From: Catenovulum adriaticum
GTDB lineage: Bacteria > Pseudomonadota > Gammaproteobacteria > Enterobacterales > Alteromonadaceae
NCBI RefSeq assembly: GCF_026725475.1
Contig: NZ_CP109965.1
Location: forward strand, 2,728,001 to 2,792,000
DNA length: 64,000 nucleotides
Direction: 5' to 3'
Every line of letters starts with the position of its first letter. The stretch's first letter is position 1. Both the position numbers and the translations under genes were made by a program. Of this stretch, positions 34,845-43,382 are shown in pieces. The notes below the pieces were generated by a model. That model had not been told where the DNA came from, ran no database searches, and saw nothing but the letters and a program-made list of their open reading frames with translations.

Positions 34845-34905
34845 ATAGAGCACATAAGTGGAATTGACCTAATCCAACAAACGTAGGATTTTCAAAACCA
34901 AAAAA
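34845..34905 (-). repeat. Single decayed copy of the tRNA-Phe 3'-half repeat
   Basis: Directly 3' of the first tRNA-Phe of the operon lies one more copy of the 59-bp unit, including TTGAAAATCC, GTTTGTTGGATTAGG and AATTCCACTTATGTGC; here the CCA end has decayed. Confidence 0.8.
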
Positions 34906-34981
34906 TGGTGCCCAGAGGCGGAATCGAACCACCGACACGGGGATTTTCAATCCCCTGCTCTACCGACTGAGCTATCTGGGC
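34906..34981 (-). tRNA. tRNA-Phe (anticodon GAA), first in operon
   Basis: A 76-nt gene with the same sequence as the copy at 34580, GAA anticodon and encoded CCA. It is the first gene after the promoter at 35023-35051. Confidence 0.97.
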
Positions 34982-35022
34982 GCATCTATCTTTGCTGCAG
35001 TTCATCTCTGCTGCGGGCGTGT

Positions 35023-35051
35023 ATTAAACGGATTTTGAGGGTCTAAGTCAA
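35023..35051 (-). promoter_or_regulatory. Promoter of the tRNA operon
   Basis: On the minus strand TTGACT, a 17-bp spacer and TTTAAT are followed by a GC-rich discriminator (ACACGCCCGC), the usual look of a growth-rate-controlled stable-RNA promoter, about 40 bp before tRNA-Phe. Confidence 0.85.
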
Positions 35052-35146
35052 CCCGTTTCTTAATTTTTTTTCATTAAAAAACAAATATTTTATGAATTGA
35101 TGAATAAAGCACCTAAATTAGTGCTTTAAGTCTATTTATTAACCAC

Positions 35147-36070
35147 CTAGCGACGTTTTTTCTTAAACTTCTTTTTACGCTCTGAATCCTTTTCTGCTTT
35201 TTCAGCTAAACGGGCGTCTACTTCTTTTTGTTCTGCTATACACATGGTTGGTGTTTCCATGGTTATTGGTGCAATTTGCATGTCTCTGAGTTCTGTAAGT
35301 AGTATTTTTGCCGCTTTATTCATCTCGACTCTGCCACCCGCTCGTAAACAACCTCGCTTTCTACCAATCAGTTCTAAGGTGTCATAACCATTATCCGCAA
35401 ACTCATCTAGTTTATATCTTTCTTTAAGCGCTTGAGGATAAGCTTCAGTTAAATACTCTGCAGCATAAGTTGCAATATCATCTAAATCAAAAGCCGTTTC
35501 TTTAATTGCGCCTGTAATGGCTAAGCGATAGCCTGAGTTCTCATTTTCTACTTTAGGCCATAACATCCCAGGGGTATCGTATAAGATGACACCATCGCCT
35601 ATATTGATTCTTTGCTGGCTTTTAGTCACTGCTGGTTCATTACCCGTTTTTGCAATGATTCGATTTGCTAAAATATTGATCGTGGTTGATTTGCCAACAT
35701 TAGGAATGCCAGCAATAAGCGCCCTAACTGGTTTACCAGGTTGATTACGATTAGGCGCCATGGTTTTACATAGCTCAATAATGTTACGTAAACTTGCTGG
35801 GGTTTTAGCGCTAACTGCGATAGCATCCGTATTTTTGCTTTGTCTAAAATAATCTAACCAGAGTTCAGTTGTTGCGGGATCGGCTAAATCGCATTTATTT
35901 AAAATTTTAATACAAGGCTTATCACCTCGTATTTGAGCTATCATGGGGTTTTCGCTGCTGTAAGGTATTCTGGCATCTAATACTTCAATAAAAAGATCAA
36001 CTTCACCTAATATTTTTCTTATTTCGCGCTGGGCCTTATGCATGTGACCCGGGTACCAGTTAATTGCCAT
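35147..36070 (-). CDS. ylqF: Ribosome biogenesis GTPase (YlqF/RbgA-like)
   Basis: A 307-residue circularly permuted GTPase. It begins INWYPGHMHKAQREI, typical of YlqF, followed by G4 (ILNKCDLAD), G5-like VSAKT, then G1 (GIPNVGKST) and G3 (DTPGM), the permuted order. RbgA helps late 50S assembly in Bacillus; proteobacterial members are less studied. The C-terminus is very basic (SERKKKFKKKRR), consistent with rRNA binding. Confidence 0.92.
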   Translation of the reverse strand: MAINWYPGHMHKAQREIRKILGEVDLFIEVLDARIPYSSENPMIAQIRGDKPCIKILNKCDLADPATTELWLDYFRQSKNTDAIAVSAKTPASLRNIIELCKTMAPNRNQPGKPVRALIAGIPNVGKSTTINILANRIIAKTGNEPAVTKSQQRINIGDGVILYDTPGMLWPKVENENSGYRLAITGAIKETAFDLDDIATYAAEYLTEAYPQALKERYKLDEFADNGYDTLELIGRKRGCLRAGGRVEMNKAAKILLTELRDMQIAPITMETPTMCIAEQKEVDARLAEKAEKDSERKKKFKKKRR

Positions 36071-36160
36071 GTTTTATCCACTTATTTTGCAAGCTCGTTA
36101 AATACAACAAAGCTTTAGGCGACAATTATACCTAACTGATTTAAGGATATAAAATTTTGA

Positions 36161-36625
36161 TTACTCTGCTAACAAACTTAATTGAATTTTATTAAGCTCA
36201 CTTGCGTTTAATAATTTAAAAAGGTGGGTTTGCTGTTCTGTTTTGCTAATTTCAGAAAAAAACTCTAGGGGCTTAGCGCCCTGCTCTGCATTTTTTAGTT
36301 CAATGTGCATATAACCATGAGCTAAGGTGATCGCACGAATTTGGCTAATTGGCACCGCTGTAGATGAATAATTAATAAAGCCAGAAGCACTTTGCGCAAC
36401 TAAAACATTGCCATCGCGTGCTACTAGCTTTTCAATTGGAAATTGCTCGCTAAATTTATTTGATAACATGTAAGCAATCAAACCAAGCAATACACCCGCA
36501 TATAAATAATAATGCATGATATTTAATTCAAACACGCCTGATTTATAAGCGAATAACACAATAAATAAACCTAAAGTGTATAAGGCAGTGCCCGCCAACG
36601 TATATTTTTTAAAGGCTTGTTTCAT
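36161..36625 (-). CDS. Two-helix membrane protein of unknown function
   Basis: 154 residues. Two membrane helices near the N-terminus (about 10-30 and 38-56) are followed by a soluble domain of about 95 residues rich in alternating hydrophobic residues (VAQSASGFINYSSTAVPISQ, then YMHIELKNAE), a pattern that resembles a PH-like beta domain. I do not recognise the family. It lies between ylqF and the HAD phosphatase gene on the same strand. Confidence 0.7.
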   Translation of the reverse strand: MKQAFKKYTLAGTALYTLGLFIVLFAYKSGVFELNIMHYYLYAGVLLGLIAYMLSNKFSEQFPIEKLVARDGNVLVAQSASGFINYSSTAVPISQIRAITLAHGYMHIELKNAEQGAKPLEFFSEISKTEQQTHLFKLLNASELNKIQLSLLAE

Positions 36626-36703
36626 CAGCTCACATCTACATATGTAACAATATTAAAAATAATTTTAGCAGTTTTTATCATTAATCACAGATAAACGTAT
36701 TAC

Positions 36704-37471
36704 TTATAGTTTTTCTAAATCAATCTCTCCCACGTTTTCAAATACATGAGTCGGACGATAAGGAAATTGTGAAATCGTGTTGGCGTTGCTCACCCCAGAC
36801 ATCACTAAAATTGTATCCATGCCAGATTCCATGCCTCCAATAATGTCAGTATCCATACGATCGCCTATCATCACGGTATCTTTAGAATGCACACCTAATT
36901 GATTTTTCGCGATCAGCATCATTAACGGGTTTGGCTTACCAACGACATAAGGCTTTTTACCCGTTGCCACTTCGATTGAAGCTAAAATTGCACCGCTGGC
37001 AGGCTCAAAGCCTTTTTCGCCTGGATCAACAATGTCAGGGTTTGTCCCAATAAACTGAGCACCATTTAAAATTAAACGCACTGCTGTTTTCATCATACTA
37101 TAATTAAATGAAGTGGTTTTGCCTACTACTACATAGTCTGGATCTGAATCGGTAATTGAAAACCCTAGCTTATATAATTCGCTAACCATACCTCCGCCGC
37201 CAACAACAAATACTTTAGCGCCCGGTTTTTGAGCATGTAAAAATTGCGCTGTTGCCATTGCTGAGGTTATAAAATGTTTTTCTTCTAAACCTTCAACGCC
37301 TAAACCTTCAAGTTTTCGAACTAAGTCAATCGGGGTTTGTTCTGAGTTGTTAGTTAAAAACAAAAAATTAGTATTGGATTGAATAAGTCGCTGAACAAAT
37401 TCTTTTGCACCAGGAATTAATTCTTTACCTCGGTATAAAACGCCATCCATATCTGAAATAATATTTTTCAT
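36704..37471 (-). CDS. HAD-IIA phosphatase (NagD-like)
   Basis: A 255-residue haloacid-dehalogenase hydrolase of subclass IIA. Motif I is ISDMDGVLYRG, motif II FLFLTNNSEQTP, motif III GKPNPLMMLIAK with the Lys, and motif IV MIGDRMDTDIIGG. NagD of E. coli dephosphorylates nucleotides such as UMP in vitro; the role here is not known. It starts 13 bp after the ATPase gene ends. Confidence 0.9.
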   Translation of the reverse strand: MKNIISDMDGVLYRGKELIPGAKEFVQRLIQSNTNFLFLTNNSEQTPIDLVRKLEGLGVEGLEEKHFITSAMATAQFLHAQKPGAKVFVVGGGGMVSELYKLGFSITDSDPDYVVVGKTTSFNYSMMKTAVRLILNGAQFIGTNPDIVDPGEKGFEPASGAILASIEVATGKKPYVVGKPNPLMMLIAKNQLGVHSKDTVMIGDRMDTDIIGGMESGMDTILVMSGVSNANTISQFPYRPTHVFENVGEIDLEKL

Positions 37472-37484
37472 TACGACACCTTTT

Positions 37485-38642
37485 TTATTCGCCTACATCT
37501 TGTTTGGCTTCGGCTTTACTTTCTTCACCGTCCGCATTTGAAACCTGCTTTAATTGTTTAAGCTTACGGTTGATTGCATTATCAATATAACGGCTCACTT
37601 TTAATTTATATTCAATTGAGGTTTCTAAAGTGTAGCGCATCTCTTGTAGCATATTACGCAAATGCGTGACATCTTCTAAAATATCAGACGGTATACCTGA
37701 TTGATTTTCTTTCGTTTGAGCTGACGGTGGTGTTAGATCTTCTAATAACGTTTCTTGTTTAGCGTAATCTTTTTCAACTTTAGTCTCTTGCTTCTCGCCA
37801 CTCGCCTGAGCATCAGCTTGTTCTACAGATTCTTGCTTGATTTCGTCTATAACAACTTGCACATCGTCTGCTTCAAGGTACTTTTTGTCTTCTAAAAAGC
37901 CATACAGCAAAACACGGTCTGAAATCGTATTAATTCGTCTTGGAATACCTTGGCTTAATTGAAAAATTTTATCTATCCCTTCATCAGAAATAAGCTTAAC
38001 GGGAGATTCAGTTTCACTCGCGGCATTGACCCTAAAATGAATATACTCGTGAGTTTCTGCACTTGAAAGGGCTTTTAAGTCACAAGAGGCCACAATACGT
38101 TGCCTAAACTGCTCCATATTAGGTAGCTGTAATAAGCTTCTTAACTCTGGTTGACCCAATAAAAAACTTTGAAGAAGCGGTTTTCCGTTAGTTTGAAAGT
38201 TAGATAACATCCGCAACTCTTCAACTGACTCTACCGGCAAATTTTGCGCTTCATCCACGATCAATAGTGCTCGATGGCCTGTTTCAACTAAACGAATTAG
38301 CTCTTTTTCAATTTGCTGTAATATTTGACCTTTGGTTTTATGCTCTGTACTTAAACCAAGCTTCTCCGCTGTGACGATAATTAAATCATCAGGATTTAAT
38401 TTAGGCGTCACAATTTGAATCGCTTTAACCTCTTGCTCATCAATTTCAGCTAACATGCTATTTGCAATCGTTGTTTTACCTGTGCCTATCGCGCCTGTTA
38501 TCACAATAAAACCTTCACCTTGGGTAATCCCATATTTTAAGTAAGATAAGGCTCTAGTGTGTAATTTACTGGCAAAGAAAAAATGAGGATCAGGTGTTAG
38601 GTGAAACGGCTTTTCTTTTAATCCATAAAAAGCTTCGTACAT
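37485..38642 (-). CDS. ExeA/MshM-like AAA ATPase
   Basis: 385 residues. The family start MYEAFYGLKEKPFHLTPDP is followed by Walker A (GAIGTGKTT), Walker B (ALLIVDEAQNLP) and a sensor region (LSQGIPRRINTISDR). ATPases of this type serve type II secretion (ExeA), MSHA pili (MshM) or exopolysaccharide systems. Past residue 270 comes a charged, Gln/Glu-rich linker and a coiled-coil tail, without a peptidoglycan-binding domain. None of those systems is nearby, so this gene is an orphan and its partner is unknown. Confidence 0.87.
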   Translation of the reverse strand: MYEAFYGLKEKPFHLTPDPHFFFASKLHTRALSYLKYGITQGEGFIVITGAIGTGKTTIANSMLAEIDEQEVKAIQIVTPKLNPDDLIIVTAEKLGLSTEHKTKGQILQQIEKELIRLVETGHRALLIVDEAQNLPVESVEELRMLSNFQTNGKPLLQSFLLGQPELRSLLQLPNMEQFRQRIVASCDLKALSSAETHEYIHFRVNAASETESPVKLISDEGIDKIFQLSQGIPRRINTISDRVLLYGFLEDKKYLEADDVQVVIDEIKQESVEQADAQASGEKQETKVEKDYAKQETLLEDLTPPSAQTKENQSGIPSDILEDVTHLRNMLQEMRYTLETSIEYKLKVSRYIDNAINRKLKQLKQVSNADGEESKAEAKQDVGE

Positions 38643-38824
38643 AAAGGTGCTCTTAAAGTTAAGTAGTCTTTTATTATTTCGTCATCTTACAAATTATTGG
38701 TAAAAAATGCGATAGGTTATTTATGCTCTACAATTGGAATAAATACTAACAACATAAATGTTAGCTCAATCTGCAGCTCGCCTAACGTTAGCAGACGAGC
38801 TAACAATTGAATACTTAAAAAGGA

Positions 38825-39250
38825 CTAGCGATAAATCATTTCACCTCGCATTGGGGCAAATATTGCTAGTACTTTATTTTGTAGTGGATGAGGAACATCC
38901 GCTTTTGTCATCGCATCAATTAATAAATCAACGGTTAAATTAAAATCAGCTTCACTAATGTGCATGCCGGTATGTACTTTATCCATAGGATCGCCAGTAT
39001 ATTCGCATGGACCACCAGTATGAACACAAATATGTTCAATTAATTTATCATGAAACCTTTGGATGTCTGAATCTTTAAAATATTCAAAAATAGTTTCATT
39101 AAATTCAATTTCATAAATAAAGTTTTGTACAATTTCAGTTATTTTCTCTTTACCACCCAATTGCTGATAAATCGTTTGGTCTGGCTGGCTTGCACATGAA
39201 GTCAGCAATAAAATTAAAGTCAAAGTTAAATATTTTATCATCTTCATCAT
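38825..39250 (-). CDS. Truncated haemoglobin with lipoprotein signal
   Basis: About 141 residues. The start ATG at 39250 gives a signal peptide MMKMIKYLTLTLILLLTSCAS with a lipobox-type Cys, then a group I truncated globin: IYQQLGGKEKITEIVQNFIY, a middle with IEHICVHTGGPCEYTGDPM, and the proximal His in VHTGMHISEADF. Globins of this class bind O2 or NO and are normally cytoplasmic; a lipid-anchored, exported form is unusual. It is the last gene of the cupredoxin-EAL-DUF3034-globin operon and starts 10 bp after the DUF3034 gene ends. Confidence 0.85.
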   Translation of the reverse strand: MMKMIKYLTLTLILLLTSCASQPDQTIYQQLGGKEKITEIVQNFIYEIEFNETIFEYFKDSDIQRFHDKLIEHICVHTGGPCEYTGDPMDKVHTGMHISEADFNLTVDLLIDAMTKADVPHPLQNKVLAIFAPMRGEMIYR

Positions 39251-39260
39251 AAAATTACGC

Positions 39261-40133
39261 TCACCATAAGTAGCCAGTTGTTGATAAATAAATACCTTGT
39301 TGATCATCTGCAACAGCGATATTGCCAAGGCTAGCCCAAGCCAATGTAAAATTAAAATGTTTGTTTGGCGTGTAGCTAATAAATATATCTTTCCAATCGT
39401 CTTCTTTAAATGCTGCTAAATTGTTTGGTTTTTGGCGATACTCAATTCCTACAGCTATTTTACGCGACAGTAATATCCCCAACGAGCCTTCAAGCATCAC
39501 TTTATGGCTATCTTCTCCAGCACCACCAAATCCAAGTAAACCCATTTGGTTTGCTTTAGTGGCACGTGCAGTAAGGTTCCAAACTAGGTTATAGCCAGCG
39601 GCTGCCCCTAAATGCACTTTAGTTGCTGAAAGATAATAATCAGTACCTTGTTTATTATCTGATGCACCAATGGCGCCTGCTATCGCACCATCAGATAAAT
39701 TTTTGTGCTGAAGACCAACGCTAATTTGTGGCCAGTTTGAATAAACCACATCACCGTATAATTTAGCTTTTACACCATAAACAGTCTGATTAATTTCATT
39801 GCCGAGCCCTAAACCAATAACCGAACTTGGCAAATCAAACGTTTGCCGAGCCACGCTAAATTCAAGTCGATCGTAAATACCAACACTAAGACCTAATGCG
39901 TGAAGTTTATAATCATCAACAGAGACTTGGGTATTAAAAGCCGACACCGACGTTTCTCCTTTAGCATCATAACCACTAATAGTAGCCCAAGGAACAATAC
40001 CGCCACCGCCACTCCCTTCAACTTGAGTTAATCCCGCTGTTGCCAGTAGTTTGCCTGTGCCAGCGTAAACTGGCTGTGCGGTGAACAATAATGGTGTCAG
40101 TAGCCACAAGTACTGATTAGCTTTATTCATCAT
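39261..40133 (-). CDS. DUF3034 family exported protein (probable outer-membrane barrel)
   Basis: 290 residues with a signal peptide (WLLTPLLFTAQPVYA) and then GTGKLLATAGLTQVEGSGGG, the hallmark of DUF3034. The rest is rich in alternating beta strands and ends in an aromatic residue (TTGYLW), as do many outer-membrane barrels. Function is unknown. Its ATG overlaps the EAL gene's stop by 4 bp (ATGA). Confidence 0.87.
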   Translation of the reverse strand: MMNKANQYLWLLTPLLFTAQPVYAGTGKLLATAGLTQVEGSGGGGIVPWATISGYDAKGETSVSAFNTQVSVDDYKLHALGLSVGIYDRLEFSVARQTFDLPSSVIGLGLGNEINQTVYGVKAKLYGDVVYSNWPQISVGLQHKNLSDGAIAGAIGASDNKQGTDYYLSATKVHLGAAAGYNLVWNLTARATKANQMGLLGFGGAGEDSHKVMLEGSLGILLSRKIAVGIEYRQKPNNLAAFKEDDWKDIFISYTPNKHFNFTLAWASLGNIAVADDQQGIYLSTTGYLW

Positions 40134-42469
40134 GTTTCCTTATTTATTAAGGTTTGGCTTGGTAATGACTGCTCATTAAACCACTCAATTAACGCAGCAG
40201 GGGCGACAGGCCGACTAATGTAATAACCTTGAATCCAATCACAGCCCAGCAGAGTTAACAAGTCCAACGATGCTTGATCTTCCACGCCTTCTGCTACGGT
40301 TTCTAACCCAAACCTTTGTGCAAGAGCAATCACCGTTTTAACTATATTTTGATCATTTACTTCAGTTGCTAAGTTCAAAACAAAGCTTTTATCTATTTTA
40401 AGCTCGGTAACTGGCATATCTTTTAGGTAAGATAACGATGAATATCCAGTACCAAAGTCATCAATCGCTAAACCGAACCCGACATTACGAATGGCATTTA
40501 AATGCGCTATCGCTTTTGTAGGATCTTGCATCAAATCACTTTCGGTTAACTCAAATGATAACTTAGCGCGACTCACATTAGATTCTTGCAAGTAATGAAT
40601 CACTTTAGCCAATAAAGTATCATCTGACACATCATGCACAGATAAATTAATGGCTACTTGTAGATCAATACCTTGTTGTTGCCAGTCTGCAATGTCACGA
40701 ATAACACGTCGAATAATCCAATCTGTTAGTTTTCCAATGATGCCCGCTTGCTCTGCAATAGGAATAAATAACTCGGGAGAAACAAACCCCAGCTTTTCAC
40801 TATTCCAACGAATCAAGGCTTCTGCTTTTTCAGCTTTGCCTGATTTAATGTTGAGTTTAGGTTGATAAAACATGCAAAGCTCACTTTGCTCCGTGGACAA
40901 TACTTTTTTTAATTCACTTAAAACCGCTAATTTTTTTAAATACAGCGCTTCTAATTCATTATGATACGCTTGATACAAAAGCGCTTGGTGTTGAGCTTTT
41001 TCAATTGCAATGTTTAAACGCCGAAATAACTTTTCTTCAGTATCAGCATCATCAGGGCAAGAAACTAACGCCATCGCCAATTTTAAGTTAATAGAAATAT
41101 CAGCAATACAAATAGGGGTTTCTAACGATTGCCGGGTATTTAATATCTCTTCTTCTGTAATCGTCGTTTCAGGGATCCATAATAACTCTCCCCCGTTTAA
41201 TCTTGCAGCATAACCGCCTAATCCCATAATTCGCTGAGCCAAGGTTTGCAAACAAGCATCGCCGTTTTGATAGCCAAATGTATCGTTAACACTTCTAAAG
41301 TCTAAAATATTAAACAAGACAACTTGAAAATACTCATCGGCTTCAATTTTTTGATTAACGATCCGAGCAATCTGATAACGATTAAACAAATTCGTTAAAA
41401 TGTCATGATCCGCTTGATACTTAATTTCTGCTTCGCGCTCTTTAATATTTTGCTGCATCACACTAAAAGCCAACGATAAATTATTAATTTCTTGGGAATT
41501 AGCTTTTGCTTTAACCTTACTATAATAATCACCTTGTGAAATTTTCTGGGCGATTTTAGCTAAGGCTGTTAGCGGGGAGGTTAAATTTCGAGCAAATATC
41601 ATCCCTAAGAATAGCGCTAAAGTTAACGATAAAAGTGCAATAACAAAAATTTTAAACTGTAAAAAATTAAACTCTGAAAACAATGGATTTAAATCTTCAG
41701 AAATAGTGACCCAAATTTTATTATCTGCACTTTCAGATAATAAAAAACGCTTTGAGGTGTACATATTTTTGTAAGTAAATGGCAAGCGCAGCACATCAAA
41801 CTCTTGCCCGACTCGCTTTAAAGCATGAACTTGCTCAGATGCACTGAGCGAACTCAACAATAAAGGGGCTTGGTCTGCGATTTGCGCTTGAATCGTAATT
41901 TCCAGCTTAGTAATTTCTTTTAACTCTTGTACAAAGGATTGCTCTAACTCAAAACCAACAACAGAAACTGCAATAGGGTTAGGTGCATCCACAGTTAATA
42001 AAATGACCTGATAGAGTTTATCTGCTATTTGCACTATGCCAGTTGCACCGCCTTGGGTTATCGCATTTTGTAATAACTGAGCAAGCCTTTGGGTAACTTG
42101 ATGGTTCAATTGCTCAAAATCTGAAGAAATCACCTCACCGGACAATGAAATTAACGCCATTACATCTGCTGATATTCGCTGTCCATGATTATCCAATACG
42201 CTTTGAATAGTGGCTTTATCTTGTGTAGCTACAGCTTGTTTAAAACCAAAATCTGAGGTTAATACATCGGCTGAGCTATAAAGCTGCAACTCCCGACTAG
42301 CCAATACTTGTTTAAGCACACTTTCAGCAATTTGCAAACCTTTAGTGACTTGAGTTCGCGCATGGTTAGTTGTTGCAATCCAGACTGCCAATAATATTGA
42401 TACTGAGCTTAAAAATAATAAGCCCCCTACCAATTTAAAAATGCTGTAATGCAAAGTTTTTAAAGCCAA
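40130..42469 (-). CDS. Membrane EAL phosphodiesterase with degenerate GGDEF domain
   Basis: 779 residues: a membrane helix, a periplasmic sensor domain of about 240 residues, a second helix near 275-295, HAMP, GGDEF and EAL. The GGDEF signature is lost (LNGGELLW), so cyclase activity is unlikely. The EAL domain keeps its key residues: AEALIRW, ELTESDLM, AIDDFGTGYSSLSYL, KIDKSFV, VAEGVED and QGYYISRP, so it should degrade c-di-GMP. It starts directly at the cupredoxin gene's stop and overlaps DUF3034, so the three are co-translated; the periplasmic domain may sense the state of the exported partners. Confidence 0.93.
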   Translation of the reverse strand: MALKTLHYSIFKLVGGLLFLSSVSILLAVWIATTNHARTQVTKGLQIAESVLKQVLASRELQLYSSADVLTSDFGFKQAVATQDKATIQSVLDNHGQRISADVMALISLSGEVISSDFEQLNHQVTQRLAQLLQNAITQGGATGIVQIADKLYQVILLTVDAPNPIAVSVVGFELEQSFVQELKEITKLEITIQAQIADQAPLLLSSLSASEQVHALKRVGQEFDVLRLPFTYKNMYTSKRFLLSESADNKIWVTISEDLNPLFSEFNFLQFKIFVIALLSLTLALFLGMIFARNLTSPLTALAKIAQKISQGDYYSKVKAKANSQEINNLSLAFSVMQQNIKEREAEIKYQADHDILTNLFNRYQIARIVNQKIEADEYFQVVLFNILDFRSVNDTFGYQNGDACLQTLAQRIMGLGGYAARLNGGELLWIPETTITEEEILNTRQSLETPICIADISINLKLAMALVSCPDDADTEEKLFRRLNIAIEKAQHQALLYQAYHNELEALYLKKLAVLSELKKVLSTEQSELCMFYQPKLNIKSGKAEKAEALIRWNSEKLGFVSPELFIPIAEQAGIIGKLTDWIIRRVIRDIADWQQQGIDLQVAINLSVHDVSDDTLLAKVIHYLQESNVSRAKLSFELTESDLMQDPTKAIAHLNAIRNVGFGLAIDDFGTGYSSLSYLKDMPVTELKIDKSFVLNLATEVNDQNIVKTVIALAQRFGLETVAEGVEDQASLDLLTLLGCDWIQGYYISRPVAPAALIEWFNEQSLPSQTLINKET

Positions 42470-43111
42470 TTAATTAAACCTATTTCTAAATGATTTTACT
42501 TTTTTTTCAGCTGATTTTGGCTTAGCAATTAAATTGATTTGTAGCAGCCAGTCGCCCTCTGTATTTTTCTTTTCTAAAACAAACAACTTTCGCTTACTAG
42601 ACGAATTTGACAATTTGGCATGCCAAACCTGTACATTCTTAGGTAACAAATCCTGATTAAATGTGACCAAGCCTTTATTATTTGAAATTTGCGCTAATTC
42701 ATTATCGGCCACATAAATATAGCCAATCATGTTGTCGTGTATATTACAGCCTAGTACCACTAAACCCGATTTATCAAACCGGACAGGATCAGTTGAACTA
42801 CCGCTATATAATTTAATTTCAAATGGTTTAGCTGATGAAAAGCTATAAACGTGGTGGCGTATATTATCGCTGTTTGGAAAATGAACTGACTGACCTTGCT
42901 GGATCAGCAACACCTGGGGTAAAAACTGCTTATTAACCTGATCCATCACTAAAGTTTGCTCCGAAACTGAAACCTCAGTCCCCGGCAATGAAATGACGGC
43001 TTCGCTCACCGGGTTTCCATTTTGATCAATCACTTTAATTTCGCTTTGTGCCATCAAACTGGCAGGCAATAGCAAACAGGCTGCGATTAAACTGGCATAT
43101 AATTTCATCAT
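42470..43111 (-). CDS. Periplasmic cupredoxin-like protein
   Basis: 213 residues with a signal peptide (LYASLIAACLLLPASLMA). A blue-copper-type fold is seen: VHFPNSDNIRHHVYSFS gives the first His, and GCNIHDNMIGYIYV gives Cys, His and Met ligands. Similar proteins are annotated as methylamine utilisation proteins by domain only. It is the first gene of the four-gene operon with the EAL protein, so it may sense or handle copper or a redox signal. Confidence 0.87.
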   Translation of the reverse strand: MMKLYASLIAACLLLPASLMAQSEIKVIDQNGNPVSEAVISLPGTEVSVSEQTLVMDQVNKQFLPQVLLIQQGQSVHFPNSDNIRHHVYSFSSAKPFEIKLYSGSSTDPVRFDKSGLVVLGCNIHDNMIGYIYVADNELAQISNNKGLVTFNQDLLPKNVQVWHAKLSNSSSKRKLFVLEKKNTEGDWLLQINLIAKPKSAEKKVKSFRNRFN

Positions 43112-43318
43112 CCTCTCACTTCAAAAGCCGTTAAGCTCTCATTTTGTATTTGTTTTAACTATAGCAGTATAAAAAATACCTGTTAATCCCTGATGATAAA
43201 TAACCTGAACTCAAGCCGTTCAGGATTACAAACAAAAATTAGGATTAAAAGCTAATACATTTCAATTAAGCAGGTTTATGACTTAACTGGTGGTGGATTT
43301 GTCAGCTTCGCTGGGCAA

Positions 43319-43360
43319 ACAAAAAATCCCCGTTAATCCAGGATTAACGGGGATTTTATT
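43319..43360 (-). terminator. Terminator of acnB
   Basis: ATCCCCGTTAATCC and GGATTAACGGGGAT form a near-perfect long stem with a very short loop; on the minus strand it is followed by TTTTTTG. Confidence 0.85.
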
Positions 43361-43382
43361 TTAACTAAATAAGTGTGGATAT

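Noticed and set aside
38758..38943. Plus-strand frame of 61 codons
   Set aside because: It overlaps the end of the globin gene antisense and has no ribosome binding site or recognisable features.
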